Assembly (NCBI RefSeq): GCF_002270415.1
Contig: NZ_NNRI01000002.1
Location: 38,311 to 102,310, forward strand
DNA from: Mesorhizobium sophorae
Lineage (GTDB): Bacteria; Pseudomonadota; Alphaproteobacteria; Rhizobiales; Rhizobiaceae
Length of the DNA: 64,000 nucleotides
Reading direction: 5' to 3'
Notes under the pieces: model-generated
The model's database searches: none
What the model was told of the DNA's origin: nothing
Seen by the model: the letters and a program-made list of their open reading frames with translations, nothing else
Made by a program: the position numbers and the translations under genes
Shown here: positions 1-8,788 of the stretch, piece by piece
Position numbering within the stretch: the stretch's first letter is position 1
How the letters are laid out: every line of letters starts with the position of its first letter

Positions 1-561
1 ATCGCCAGCGGTGCGGCGCGCGCCATATTCGTCTCGCCGGAGGGCGACGAGGCTGCCGCATCGGCGGTCCTAGTGGCACGCGAGGTCGCCGACGCCGGCC
101 TGCGTGTCCTCTTGCTGGACCTTACCGCTTCGGGGGCTGCTTCGCGGCCGATGCTGGACAGCGGCCTTTTCCCCGGCATCACCAACCTGCTCGCTTCGGA
201 AGCGCAGTTCAGTGACGTTATCCATGCCGATCTCTATTCGGACTGTCACGTCATTCCTGTCGGCACCGCCGATCCGGTCCGCGCCATGCGCGCCGCCGAC
301 CGGCTGCCGATCATCATGCAGTCGCTGACCACAGCCTATGATCTGGTGGTGGTCGAATGCGGACCGGCCGACGCGCAAGGCATCAGCCGCCTGGCCGGCG
401 ATGCCACCGAAGTGTTGCTGTCCATGCTGGAGCCGGACGATGAAGTGACGCAGGCCGCGGTCAAGCTGATCGAAAGCGGCTATCCCGACCTGACGCTGGT
501 GACGCCGCTCGGCCACGAGCCGCCCGGCAATCCGGTGCCGGGACGGCGCTCGGCGGCCTGA
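1..561 (+). CDS. Wzc/ExoP-like polysaccharide co-polymerase ATPase domain, C-terminal part (5' end outside window)
   Basis: The frame is open from base 1, so only the last 186 residues of a longer protein are present. The layout matches the cytoplasmic P-loop domain of bacterial tyrosine autokinases that control exopolysaccharide chain length: a Walker A position (FVSPEGDEAAAS), a Walker A' strand (VLLLDLTAS) and a Walker B-like strand (DLVVVECGP). All three are degenerate: the P-loop lysine is absent and the usual Asp of Walker B is Glu-Cys. No tyrosine cluster is visible at the C-terminus. The domain probably does not bind ATP normally and may be a structural partner for a wzx/wzy-type pathway. 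The neighbouring acetyltransferase and deacetylase genes fit a polysaccharide locus. Family is inferred from the fold pattern; the transmembrane part lies upstream of the window. Confidence 0.6.
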   Translation: MASGAARAIFVSPEGDEAAASAVLVAREVADAGLRVLLLDLTASGAASRPMLDSGLFPGITNLLASEAQFSDVIHADLYSDCHVIPVGTADPVRAMRAADRLPIIMQSLTTAYDLVVVECGPADAQGISRLAGDATEVLLSMLEPDDEVTQAAVKLIESGYPDLTLVTPLGHEPPGNPVPGRRSAA

Positions 562-596
562 AGAGACGCAGATCCCAGGCGGACGCTCCGCCTGAT

Positions 597-1430
597 CTAT
601 CCCAATTCCAGGGTCGTCACGCCGAACAGGCGCTGCAGGCCGAGCGCCGGGGCAGGGCCCTTGTACATGCGGGTGGTCTTGAAGGTCGGCGCAAAGCCGG
701 CAGCCTCCAGCGCCGCAATGAAGCCGGCCTTTTCGGCGGGAACGTCGATGTGCAGGTCAGCGCCCTCGCAGGCCCCCGCCAGTCCGTCCAGCAGCTGCAG
801 CGCCGTGTCGTTGCTGTCGGCAAACAGCGGGCCGATCTTGAAGTCCGAGCGGCACGGTCGAGCCACGGCATAGCCGGTGGTGCCGCGCGGGCTGACCGCC
901 GCCAACGCATGATGCGGCGCCTGCAGCCATCGCTGCAGGAAGGCTCGCCGGGGTGCCGGAAAACAATATGCGTCATAAGCGATGATGTCGGGCACGAGCT
1001 TGGCCGTCACCGTGTGCAACCCATCGGCCTTGACCGTCGAACCTGCCGCGCGGCCGCTATAGCGGATGGTCTCGTAGGCGGGTTCGAAGCCCTTGCGCCT
1101 GTAATTGGCGCGCTGCTCGGCGACACCATCGAGGCCGACGGTCCTGCCGGCAAGCCTGTCCATGCCGGCGTCCCACACCGCCTTGCCGTAGCCTTTGCCG
1201 CGCTTGTCCGGCCGGCAGATGTAGAGGCCGATGAAGCCGAATCCGCTTCCATAGGCCACTGCCGAGATTGCCGCGACCATTTCGTCGCCGGCAAAGGCGC
1301 CGATAAAGCCCGCGGGATCCGCAGCCTGGAACATCGCCGCGTCTTCAAGACCAGGGTTCCATCCTTCCGCCGCCGCCCAGTCGACGAGAACCGCCAACTC
1401 ATGCAGCGACAGCGTGCGGATGGTCGGCAT
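597..1430 (-). CDS. GNAT family N-acetyltransferase with two GNAT-like halves
   Basis: About 277 residues. The N-terminal half carries the acetyl-CoA-binding signature of GNAT enzymes: strand GFIGLYICRP, then RGKGYGKAVWDAGMDRL (R-x-x-G-x-G/A pyrophosphate loop), followed by YRRKGFEP. The C-terminal half (about residues 140-277) resembles the second GNAT-like domain often attached to such proteins. The substrate cannot be read from the sequence. A GTG at 1442 and ATGs at 1433 and 1430 are all possible starts; the ATG at 1430 is chosen because a GAGGA sequence sits five bases before it. It is convergent with the polysaccharide ATPase gene. Confidence 0.75.
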   Translation of the reverse strand: MPTIRTLSLHELAVLVDWAAAEGWNPGLEDAAMFQAADPAGFIGAFAGDEMVAAISAVAYGSGFGFIGLYICRPDKRGKGYGKAVWDAGMDRLAGRTVGLDGVAEQRANYRRKGFEPAYETIRYSGRAAGSTVKADGLHTVTAKLVPDIIAYDAYCFPAPRRAFLQRWLQAPHHALAAVSPRGTTGYAVARPCRSDFKIGPLFADSNDTALQLLDGLAGACEGADLHIDVPAEKAGFIAALEAAGFAPTFKTTRMYKGPAPALGLQRLFGVTTLELG

Positions 1431-1534
1431 CATCGTCCTCACTCCGTGGCGACAACTTAAGGCTTTGACGACATCGAGGCCGATCTCGATCTCTGAGTCA
1501 AACCTGCCCTTAGAGAAGCCCGGAATTTCCGAAA

Positions 1535-2764
1535 CTAGCTCTCATTCTCGCCGGTCGTGGGCGCTGCTTGTCCGGCAGTCTTGCGGCGCAGCATCTTGGT
1601 CAGCTTCCAGATCGTCGGGCTGTTCTTGATGAAGGCTTTGAACCTTGCGCCTTGCCGGAGCGTCACCGCCAGCGCGCGGCCCTTCAGCGTCAAGGGAACC
1701 AGCACCTCGAAATGCTGGGTTTCGATATCGCACCATAGCCGCTTGTAGGGCTCGTCGCCGACAGAGAAGTCATAGACGGCAAAACCGGTCTCGCAGGCTT
1801 CCTGGATGTTGTCGAAGAACAGGAAGTCGCCGGGACTGGTGTTGCCGAGATCGTCCTCGGCGATCGCTCCGAACTCGCAGATCAGGCGCTTACCCGAGCG
1901 GCTTGATCCGGTGACGGCGCGGAGCTTGCCGGCCACCTCGAGCCCGTGCAGCAGGAAGGAGGGCTTGTCCTCGGCAAGCGCGTTCGTGAACAGCGATCGG
2001 AAGAAGGCGCGCACCTGCTCGTCGCCAAAGACGTTGGAGATGCCCATCTTGCGGAAGCGGAATTCCTTCATCTCGAAAAAGGCATCGAGCAGCCTGTCCA
2101 CCTCGTCCGCCGTGCGCGCCTTGATGCGCCGGTGGGCGCCGACGGCTTCGAACTTGCGCATCTGCGAGCGGTGCTTCTTGCGCTTGCGCTTGCCGCTGGC
2201 GCGCAACAGCAGCGCATCGAAGCCACCGCCGAGATCGACGGCCAGCGACAAGTTTGGGCTGGCAAAATGGTCAAGCAAGGCGAGTGGATTGGTGACACCG
2301 TCGAGATCGGGCAGCAACCGCTCGAGCGCGACGAGATCGATGTCCGGGCGTGCCTTGGCGATGGTCGCCAACAGCGATCGAATGGCCGGGATATCCGCCC
2401 TGGCCAGCCATTGCGGATCGGCGGCGACAAAGTTGCCGTTGGCGTGGCGGTCGCCCATGAAGCGGGCGACGCGGTACGGACCTTTCGCGGTGACCTCAAG
2501 GGCCAGCGAAAAAACCGGCCGGCCTTCGGCGCTGAGCGTCGCTATGAGCAGATCCGGTCCGACCTGCTCGGCCCAGTTCAGTATCCAGCCGGCACTCTGC
2601 GCCGGCGCAAACAGGGCCGAGCGGCAGAACCCGGCATAGGCCGCGAGCCCTTCCGCGGATGTCACGGAAATCGACAGGCCGGCCTGGTCTCCCGGCAAGG
2701 CTCGCGGCGACGCCTCGGTTGCAGCGAGCCGATTGCCGTCAAATGACGCTGTTGCGTCAACCAT
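1535..2764 (-). CDS. GNAT family acetyltransferase, BioF2/CelD-like (Acetyltransf_6 type)
   Basis: A 409-residue protein resembling CelD/BioF2-like acyltransferases found in rhizobial cellulose and exopolysaccharide loci. Visible features are a basic stretch RASGKRKRKKHRSQMRKFE around residue 190, which in this family precedes the GNAT core, and a core containing LHGLEVAGKLRAVTGSS and the terminal YKRLWCDIETQHFEVLVP. No signal peptide is seen, so it should act in the cytoplasm. ATG at 2764 has AGGA eight bases upstream. The likely role is acylation of a polysaccharide precursor; the substrate is unknown. It is divergent from the polysaccharide deacetylase, separated by about 90 bases that presumably hold both promoters. 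Confidence 0.7.
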   Translation of the reverse strand: MVDATASFDGNRLAATEASPRALPGDQAGLSISVTSAEGLAAYAGFCRSALFAPAQSAGWILNWAEQVGPDLLIATLSAEGRPVFSLALEVTAKGPYRVARFMGDRHANGNFVAADPQWLARADIPAIRSLLATIAKARPDIDLVALERLLPDLDGVTNPLALLDHFASPNLSLAVDLGGGFDALLLRASGKRKRKKHRSQMRKFEAVGAHRRIKARTADEVDRLLDAFFEMKEFRFRKMGISNVFGDEQVRAFFRSLFTNALAEDKPSFLLHGLEVAGKLRAVTGSSRSGKRLICEFGAIAEDDLGNTSPGDFLFFDNIQEACETGFAVYDFSVGDEPYKRLWCDIETQHFEVLVPLTLKGRALAVTLRQGARFKAFIKNSPTIWKLTKMLRRKTAGQAAPTTGENES

Positions 2765-2855
2765 ACCTCAATCCTTAGGGCGTACTGATGGCGATTTGGG
2801 GAGCCGCATAGGCGCATTCCGTGCTTGGTTTAGCCTAGGCGCAAAAGGTGAATGA

Positions 2856-3914
2856 ATGATCGACGGGGGCGAGGCAATCCGGAAACTGGCGCTGAACGTC
2901 GCCCGTTATTCCGGTCTTGCACCGCTGGCCAAGCCGTTCATCGGCGGCATTGGCGCCATACTTATGCTGCACCGCGTGACCGCGACGCCCGAAAAGCCCG
3001 ACAGCGTCAACCGTCATCTTAACATCGCGCCTGGCTTCCTCGATGCTGTGATCGCCGACATGAAGGCGAGCGACTATGCCTTTGTTTCGATGGACGAAGC
3101 GGTCGAGCGCATCAAGGCGGGCGGCAAGGGTGGCGAGTTCGCAACCATCACCGCCGATGACGCCTATCGCGACAACATGACGGAGGCGCTGCCGGTGCTG
3201 GAGAAGCACGGCGCGCCGATGACCATCTATGTCGCGCCCGGGCTGATCAACGGCACCGCCGATTTGTGGTGGGATGTGGTTGAGGACATCGTCAACGTGC
3301 GCGACAGCCTCACCCTGACGCGGCCGAATGGCCCGCTGGTGATCGACTGCTCGACCCCGGCGAAGAAGTTACAGGCCAACATACGCCTTCATGTCTATCT
3401 CACCTCCGAAGTCCGCGAGGAGGACCTGCAAGCCGTGCTGCGTGACCTGGCTCGCTCGAATGGCGTCGACGCCGACGGCCCGCGCCTGCGGACACTGATG
3501 AACTGGGACGAAATCCGCAGCATCGCCGCGCATCCGCTGGTGGCCATTGGCGCCCATACCATCAACCACAGCAATCTGAAGCGGCTTTCCGAAACCGATG
3601 CGCGGCACGAGATCGGCGCCGTGGGTGACATGCTGCAGGCCGAACTGGGCGAAAGGCCCAGCCATTTCGCCTATCCCTATGGCTATGCCAGGGCAGTGGG
3701 TTGCCGCGAAGTGGGCTTTGCCCGTGACGCCGGCTATGCCTCTGCCGTGACCACGCGCCATGGCGTGCTGCGCGCCGAACATGCCGGGTTCCTGCATGCC
3801 TTGCCGCGCATTTCAGTCAACGGCCGCTACCAGAGCCTCGCTCATATCCGCACCATGCTGTCGGGCGTGACCACGCCGCTCGCCAACGCCGGCAAGATGC
3901 TCGTCACGATCTGA
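2856..3914 (+). CDS. Polysaccharide deacetylase family protein (NodB-like)
   Basis: A 352-residue protein with the NodB-homology fold of carbohydrate esterase family 4. The first metal motif, usually TFDDG, reads ITADDAYRDN; the second, H-[ST]-x-x-H, is present as GAHTINHSNL; a later FAYPYG strand is also typical. These residues normally coordinate a divalent metal for N- or O-deacetylation of polysaccharides. The N-terminus has no clear signal peptide, so a cytoplasmic role on a polysaccharide precursor is possible. It is followed by a convergent DUF2842 gene and, with the upstream acyltransferase, suggests decoration of a surface glycan. Confidence 0.85.
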   Translation: MIDGGEAIRKLALNVARYSGLAPLAKPFIGGIGAILMLHRVTATPEKPDSVNRHLNIAPGFLDAVIADMKASDYAFVSMDEAVERIKAGGKGGEFATITADDAYRDNMTEALPVLEKHGAPMTIYVAPGLINGTADLWWDVVEDIVNVRDSLTLTRPNGPLVIDCSTPAKKLQANIRLHVYLTSEVREEDLQAVLRDLARSNGVDADGPRLRTLMNWDEIRSIAAHPLVAIGAHTINHSNLKRLSETDARHEIGAVGDMLQAELGERPSHFAYPYGYARAVGCREVGFARDAGYASAVTTRHGVLRAEHAGFLHALPRISVNGRYQSLAHIRTMLSGVTTPLANAGKMLVTI

Positions 3915-3937
3915 CTGCGCCGGGGCCGGGTTCCGGT

Positions 3938-4153
3938 TCAGCGCTTCGCCTTCGGCTCCAGCATCAGCCACTTGATGATGCCCATCGCCGGCAGCACCCA
4001 CAGCAGGCCGCTGAGCAGGAAGAACAGGAAATGCACCCACGGGCTCGACTCCGAGAGCCGGGCGACCGCGAAGATCGATGCGACCAGCGCGTAGACGATG
4101 ACCAGCGCCACCAGCAGGAACGCTCCGATCAGCTTTTTCAGGCGCACGGGCAT
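3938..4153 (-). CDS. DUF2842-like small inner-membrane protein
   Basis: A 71-residue protein with two hydrophobic segments (about residues 8-32 and 40-65) separated by a short polar loop, ending in the basic tail EPKAKR. Length and topology agree with the DUF2842 family of small alphaproteobacterial membrane proteins of unknown function. The start at 4153 is preceded by an AGGAGG ribosome-binding site. The frame stays open further upstream, but that extension looks non-coding. It lies between the deacetylase and heme A synthase; adjacency to ctaA may be incidental. Confidence 0.7.
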   Translation of the reverse strand: MPVRLKKLIGAFLLVALVIVYALVASIFAVARLSESSPWVHFLFFLLSGLLWVLPAMGIIKWLMLEPKAKR

Positions 4154-4338
4154 GTTGGCCTCCTGGTCTAGGCCGCCGGGACCTCGCAGGTCCGGCAAGC
4201 TCATCGCTTCGCATAGGCCTTGACGCGACCCTGTGCAACCGGTGAGACGCGGCGCGACGGCGTGCCGCGCCGTCTGGTCTTGCCAGCAAGGGTGCGATGG
4301 TCCACCAATCCGCCAAACCAATCTGCCGGGACAAGACC

Positions 4339-5430
4339 ATGGCTGCCATATCAGCTGCCGCGCCCTTCGTGGCCCGCGACCGCGACCTGTATAATCGGGC
4401 GCTGCTGCGCGGCTGGCTCTATGTCGTGGTGCTGGTGCTGTTTGCGCTGGTGCTGGTCGGCGGCGCCACCAGGCTCACCGGTGCCGGCCTGTCGATCACG
4501 GAGTGGAAGCCGATCCATGGCGTGATACCGCCGCTCAACGACGCCGAGTGGCAGGAGGAATTCCAGCTCTACCAGCAGATCCCGCAATATGCCGAGCTCA
4601 ACAAGGGCATGAGCATCGAGGCGTTCAAGTCGATCTTCTGGTGGGAATGGGCGCACCGCATCCTGGCGCGCAGCGTCGGCCTGGTGTTTGCCTTGCCGCT
4701 GTTGTTCTTCTGGGCGACGCGCCGCATCGAGCGCGGCCTGGGGCCAAAATTGGTGGGCATCCTTTTGCTCGGCGGCCTGCAGGGCGCCATCGGCTGGTGG
4801 ATGGTGGCCTCAGGGCTGGTCGACCGGGTTTCGGTCAGCCAGTACCGGCTGGCAACCCATCTGACGCTGGCGGCGCTGATCTTCACCGCCACCATGGTCG
4901 TTGCGCGTGGGCTGGCGCCGCATTCCGAACCCGCCGCCGACCGCTCGACGCAGAGGCTGGCCGGTTTCATCGTGTTTCTGGCGTTGATCCAGATCTATCT
5001 CGGCGGCCTGGTCGCCGGGCTCGACGCAGGCCTGAGCTACAACACCTGGCCGTTGATGGACGGCAAGCTCATCCCGGGTGATTTGCTGATCCTGGAGCCG
5101 GCGTGGCGCAATTTCTTCGAAAGCCCCAAGACGGTGCAGTTCGTCCACCGGCTCGGCGCCTATACGGTGTTCGTCGTGGCCTTCTGGCACATGATCGCCA
5201 CGCGTCGGCGCCTCCCTGGAACAACGCACGCCCGCCGCGCCACGCTGCTGTTTGCGCTGGTTTTGGTGCAGGCTTCGATCGGCATCGGCACGCTGCTGAT
5301 GCATGTGCCGCTGCATATGGCACTGACCCATCAGGGGTTTGCGCTCATCGTGCTGGGCTTTGCCGCCGCGCATTGGCGCGGCACCAAGGGTGCCTATCCC
5401 TTGCCGCACGAAATCGCGCTCAGGAGCTGA
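4339..5430 (+). CDS. ctaA: Heme A synthase (COX15/CtaA)
   Basis: A 363-residue polytopic inner-membrane protein that oxidises the C8 methyl group of heme O to make heme A for aa3-type cytochrome oxidase. About eight transmembrane segments are visible. Family hallmarks are [18 protein letters not shown] in the first periplasmic loop, [14 protein letters not shown] with a heme-ligand His, [10 protein letters not shown] with a second, and LTHQGFA near the C-terminus. The ATG at 4339 is chosen because GGGA lies seven bases upstream; an in-frame ATG at 4297 would add 14 residues. Substrate and role are firmly known for this family. Confidence 0.95.
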   Translation: MAAISAAAPFVARDRDLYNRALLRGWLYVVVLVLFALVLVGGATRLTGAGLSITEWKPIHGVIPPLNDAEWQEEFQLYQQIPQYAELNKGMSIEAFKSIFWWEWAHRILARSVGLVFALPLLFFWATRRIERGLGPKLVGILLLGGLQGAIGWWMVASGLVDRVSVSQYRLATHLTLAALIFTATMVVARGLAPHSEPAADRSTQRLAGFIVFLALIQIYLGGLVAGLDAGLSYNTWPLMDGKLIPGDLLILEPAWRNFFESPKTVQFVHRLGAYTVFVVAFWHMIATRRRLPGTTHARRATLLFALVLVQASIGIGTLLMHVPLHMALTHQGFALIVLGFAAAHWRGTKGAYPLPHEIALRS

Positions 5431-5449
5431 TCCCGAGCCGATCGGCCGG

Positions 5450-5773
5450 TCACATCCAGAATTCGTTTGACGCTGTCGTCTTCTCGCCGTCGAATTCCGC
5501 CTGGCGCAAGGCGGCGCCGGATGGCGTTGACTGGCTCTGAGCGGCCTTGGCCGCCTTGTCGGCGTCGGCGGCCCTGAGCGCATCAAGTTTGGCCTGGGCG
5601 ACAGCGATATCCTGCTGCACCTGGGCGGCCTGGACCTGGTCCTTGATCGCCTTGGCCTGGTCTTCCAGATCCTGGATCTGCTTTTCGAGCGCGGCTTCCT
5701 GGGCTGCATTGCTCGATGAACTGGACGAAGCATACTGGGTTGCCTGGGAGGAACCCGAAATCGCGCTGACCAT
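5450..5773 (-). CDS. Small coiled-coil protein of unknown function
   Basis: A 107-residue protein starting MVSAISGSSQATQ, with a serine-rich N-terminus, a predicted coiled coil over roughly residues 25-75 (ALEKQIQDLEDQAKAI heptads, rich in Ala, Gln and Asp) and a polar tail. The serine-rich start followed by a coiled coil resembles FlxA-like small proteins, but this is not a firm match. No signal peptide or membrane segment is seen. It is convergent with ctaA, 19 bases from its stop codon. Function unknown. Confidence 0.6.
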   Translation of the reverse strand: MVSAISGSSQATQYASSSSSSNAAQEAALEKQIQDLEDQAKAIKDQVQAAQVQQDIAVAQAKLDALRAADADKAAKAAQSQSTPSGAALRQAEFDGEKTTASNEFWM

Positions 5774-5855
5774 GACAATTCCCTGATGGAGCCACGCAAT
5801 GTGAGTAGCCCATCATGGTGAACAAGCCCTTACCGTCGCCGTTTGACCGGCTGGA

Positions 5856-6696
5856 TCAGAAGCTTGGCCGCACCGCCCGGATCGCCTCGGCGATCGACAA
5901 TTCGCGGTTCTCCTCGACCGCGTTGTCTGGCCGAGGTCTTCGCCAAAACGCTGGGCCAGGCTCCGCGCGCCATTCTTGATCATGCCATCGCCTATGGTTG
6001 CCTGTCGGCATCCTGGCATCACGAAGACGTATCCGCGATCCGCTCCGGATCGAGGCAAAGATCGTCCCGGTCGAGCGGGTTGTAGAACATGTTCGCGGCG
6101 TCGAAGCCGGGATCGCCAAGCACACCCTTCGGGTCGATCGCCAACCAGCCGCGCGACCCGTGCAGGATGTTGTCGTGATGCAGGTCGCCATGCAGAGGCA
6201 TGATATCGTGCGGATCGGCCAGCAACCGATCGGCGATTGCCGCGGCCTCGACATAGAGACTGTCATGGCCGGCGTTGCGGTCGCTCGCGGCTTTCCTGAA
6301 CAGGCTGGCAAACCGCTCCCTGAGCGGCTGCAACTCGGGCGGGAAGGGGTCTTTCCCAGGCGAAAACAGTTTCGCCATCACTTCGGCCGCGATTTCAGTG
6401 GCGGCGTTGTCGCCCTCTTTGTCGAGAACCTGCTGCAGCAGGGTTTCACCGGCATATTCGAGCAGCATGCTGTGGCCGTGGCGGCCAAGCAGGCGGACCG
6501 CGCCGTCGCCGCGCCGCCAGGCGAGATAATGCTCGCCGCGCAATTCGTCCGCGACGTCGTCGAAAGGCTTGAGCGCCTTGACGATCGCCGGCGAACCATC
6601 CTCGTGCCGCACCTTCCAGATGCGGCTCGAAAAGGTTTCGGCAATAAGTTCGGGCGCGCTGACCTTCCAGCGCGTCGGAAAGACAGGTGCGTCCAT
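5856..6696 (-). pseudogene. Aminoglycoside/hydroxyurea-type phosphotransferase, broken by an internal ~104-bp inversion
   Basis: The first 225 residues are a good phosphotransferase of the streptomycin-6-kinase/hydroxyurea-kinase type: a catalytic loop MPLHGDLHHDNIL and a metal motif AIDPKGVLGDPGFDAAN. Translation then hits a premature stop at 6019. The expected C-terminus is still there in two pieces: VEENRELSIAEAIRAVR on the minus strand ending at the stop at 5856, and the intervening AEVFAKTLGQAPRA...AYGCLSASWHHED stretch on the plus strand, i.e. inverted. The gene is therefore disrupted, although a truncated kinase lacking the last ~50 residues could still be made. Its ATG overlaps the argC stop (ATGA), implying translational coupling. 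Confidence 0.8.
5925..6028. other. Short inverted DNA segment inside the phosphotransferase pseudogene
   Basis: Between about 5925 and 6028 the coding strand switches from minus to plus. Read on the plus strand, bases 5928-6028 give LAEVFAKTLGQ...SASWHHED, which belongs between ...DPERIAD and NAVEENREL of the minus-strand gene. The edges carry a 4-bp inverted microhomology (GTCT at 5925, AGAC at 6025). Flipping the block back restores the downstream joint in frame and leaves a 1-nt offset at the upstream joint. Confidence 0.75.
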
Positions 6697-7622
6697 CAGA
6701 GGCCGAGCATCAAGTCCATGTTCTGCACGGCGGCACCCGAGGCCCCCTTGCCGAGATTGTCATAGACCGCCAGCAGCAGAGCCTGTGCCCGTTTGTCGTT
6801 GGCGAAGACGTAGACCTTCATCCGGTTGGTGCCGTTGTAGATCTCCGGATCGATCTCCGGCATGCGCTCCAGATGCGCATAGGGCGCCACCTCGACCACA
6901 CCGCCCTCGATGGCGGCGAAATGGTCGGCAATCGCCGCATGAAGCTCCGCACCCGTCGGCACATGGTCGAGACCACCGAGTTGCAGGGGCACCACCGTAA
7001 TCATGCCTTGTGCGAAATTGCCCACCGCCGGCTGCATGATCGGATCATGCGACAGCCTGGCATAGGCCCTGAGTTCAGGCACGTGCTTGTGCTGCAAGGT
7101 GAGGCCATAGGGCAGGAACTCCGAGGCGTTCTCGCCCTTGGCGACATAGTCCTCGATCATCGGCCGTCCGCCGCCCGAATAGCCGGAAATGCCATTGACC
7201 GTGATCGGGAAGTCCGCCGGCAGCAGGCCGGCGGTGACCAGCGGCCGCAGCGTCGCGATCGGTCCCTGCGGCCAGCAGCCGGGGTTGGCGACGCGTTTTG
7301 CCGAGGCGATCGTCTTTGCCTGTTCCTTGTCCATCTCGGCGAAACCATAAGCCCAGCCTTCGGCGACGCGATGCGCGGTCGAGGCGTCGATGACCTTGGT
7401 GGTGTCGTTGGCGATCAGCGAGACGCTTTCCTTCGCCGCGTCATCGGGGAGGCACAGGATGGCGACATCGGCGGCATTGAGGAACTCGGCGCGCGCCGCC
7501 GTTTCCTTGCGGCGCTCGGCAGGAACGGAGATGATTTCCAGGTCACCGCGCTCGGCAAGCAGCGCCCTGATCTGCAGGCCGGTGGTGCCGTGCTCGCCGT
7601 CGATGAAGATTTTCGGTTTCAT
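6696..7622 (-). CDS. argC: N-acetyl-gamma-glutamyl-phosphate reductase (short type)
   Basis: A 308-residue enzyme of arginine biosynthesis that reduces N-acetylglutamyl-5-phosphate to the semialdehyde with NADPH. It begins MKPKIFIDGEHGTTGLQ (dinucleotide-binding loop) and contains the active-site cysteine in ANPGCWPQGPIATL and the substrate loop GISGYSGGGRPMIEDY. The length and GEHGTTGL start mark the shorter subfamily common in alphaproteobacteria. A TTG four codons upstream (7634) is possible, but ATG 7622 fits the family start. The stop overlaps the following phosphotransferase ATG, and speB lies 31 bases upstream, so the three form an operon. Confidence 0.95.
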   Translation of the reverse strand: MKPKIFIDGEHGTTGLQIRALLAERGDLEIISVPAERRKETAARAEFLNAADVAILCLPDDAAKESVSLIANDTTKVIDASTAHRVAEGWAYGFAEMDKEQAKTIASAKRVANPGCWPQGPIATLRPLVTAGLLPADFPITVNGISGYSGGGRPMIEDYVAKGENASEFLPYGLTLQHKHVPELRAYARLSHDPIMQPAVGNFAQGMITVVPLQLGGLDHVPTGAELHAAIADHFAAIEGGVVEVAPYAHLERMPEIDPEIYNGTNRMKVYVFANDKRAQALLLAVYDNLGKGASGAAVQNMDLMLGL

Positions 7623-7653
7623 TTGCCTGATCAAATTCCCTGATATCTCAAGA

Positions 7654-8664
7654 CTATATGCCCTGACCGTGATTCACCGCGGCACCGTTGTGGTTGCCGT
7701 TGTTGTTCAGCTCTTCCAGCCGGGCCTTTCGTTCGGCCAGCAGGCCGAGATACTGCATGGCCACCATCGAGCCGGCGATCGCCGTTATATCGGCGTGATC
7801 ATAGGCCGGCGCAACCTCGACGACATCGGCGCCGACAATATCGATCTGGTTGAGCTGGCGCAGCGTCGACAGGATTTTTGCCGAGGACGGCCCGCCGGCA
7901 ACCGGCGTGCCGGTACCGGGCGCATAGGCCGGGTCGAGGCAGTCGATGTCGAAGGTGAGATAGGTCTTCTTGCCGCCGGTGCGGTCGACGATGGCATAGG
8001 CGATATCGGACGCGCGCATCTCCTCGATTTCGTGACCGTAGAGGATCTTGATGCCGAACGTGTCGGGCGCGTGGGTGCGGATGCCGATCTGGATCGAGCG
8101 GTCCGGATCGATGATACCTTCATTGACGGCACGGCCGACAAAGGAGCCGTGGTCGATGCGCTTGCCGTCGTCCGGCCAGGTGTCCTGATGGGCATCGAAC
8201 TGCACCAGGGCGAGCGGGCCGTGGATGGCGGCATGCGCCTTGAGCAACGGCCAGGTGACGAAATGGTCGCCGCCGAGCGACAACAGGAAGGCGCCGGATT
8301 TGAGGATCTTCGCCGCTTCGCGCTCGATCGTGCCGGGCGTCTTCTGGTGGTTGCCCGAATCGAGCAGGCAATCGCCATAATCGACCACCGCGAGATGCTC
8401 GAACAGATCGCGTGAAAACGGGTATTGCGGGTCGTTGTCGAGGATCGCCGAGGCGCGGCGGATCGCCTGCGGCCCGAAGCGGGCGCCGGGCCGGTTGGTG
8501 ACGGCGGCGTCGAAGGGAATGCCCCATATCACCGCGTCCGCGCCCTTCACGTCCTTCGTGTATTTGCGCCGCATGAAGGACAGCGCGCCGGAATAGGTCG
8601 GCTCGAGGGCAGCACCCGTTTTGGAGCGGGCGGTGAAGGCATGGTCGATGTTGTTGGTCGCCAT
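7654..8664 (-). CDS. speB: Agmatinase / ureohydrolase family enzyme
   Basis: A 336-residue binuclear manganese ureohydrolase. Metal-ligand motifs are all present: SLGGDHFVTWPL, VQFDAHQDTW and DIDCLDPAYAPGTGTPV. The family hydrolyses agmatine to putrescine and urea; closely related members act on other guanidino compounds, so agmatine is the likely but not proven substrate. The start at 8664 (MATNNIDHAF) has AAGGA upstream; an ATG at 8697 would add 11 residues without family support. First gene of the speB-argC-kinase operon, linking arginine and polyamine metabolism. Confidence 0.88.
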   Translation of the reverse strand: MATNNIDHAFTARSKTGAALEPTYSGALSFMRRKYTKDVKGADAVIWGIPFDAAVTNRPGARFGPQAIRRASAILDNDPQYPFSRDLFEHLAVVDYGDCLLDSGNHQKTPGTIEREAAKILKSGAFLLSLGGDHFVTWPLLKAHAAIHGPLALVQFDAHQDTWPDDGKRIDHGSFVGRAVNEGIIDPDRSIQIGIRTHAPDTFGIKILYGHEIEEMRASDIAYAIVDRTGGKKTYLTFDIDCLDPAYAPGTGTPVAGGPSSAKILSTLRQLNQIDIVGADVVEVAPAYDHADITAIAGSMVAMQYLGLLAERKARLEELNNNGNHNGAAVNHGQGI

Positions 8665-8788
8665 TACGGGTCCTTGTTTTTCATCGGGGTGCAACAACTA
8701 CAGAACCGGCACGGAAGATGCCAGTCACAGCTTGGGGAGACGAAATGGCGCCCCTCAAGTGCCATGGCAAAACAGGATTTGTATCATC

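Noticed and set aside
5843..6085. Plus-strand frame reading AEVFAKTLGQ...SASWHHED
   Set aside because: Not a separate gene; it is the inverted piece of the minus-strand phosphotransferase, with unrelated sequence at both ends.
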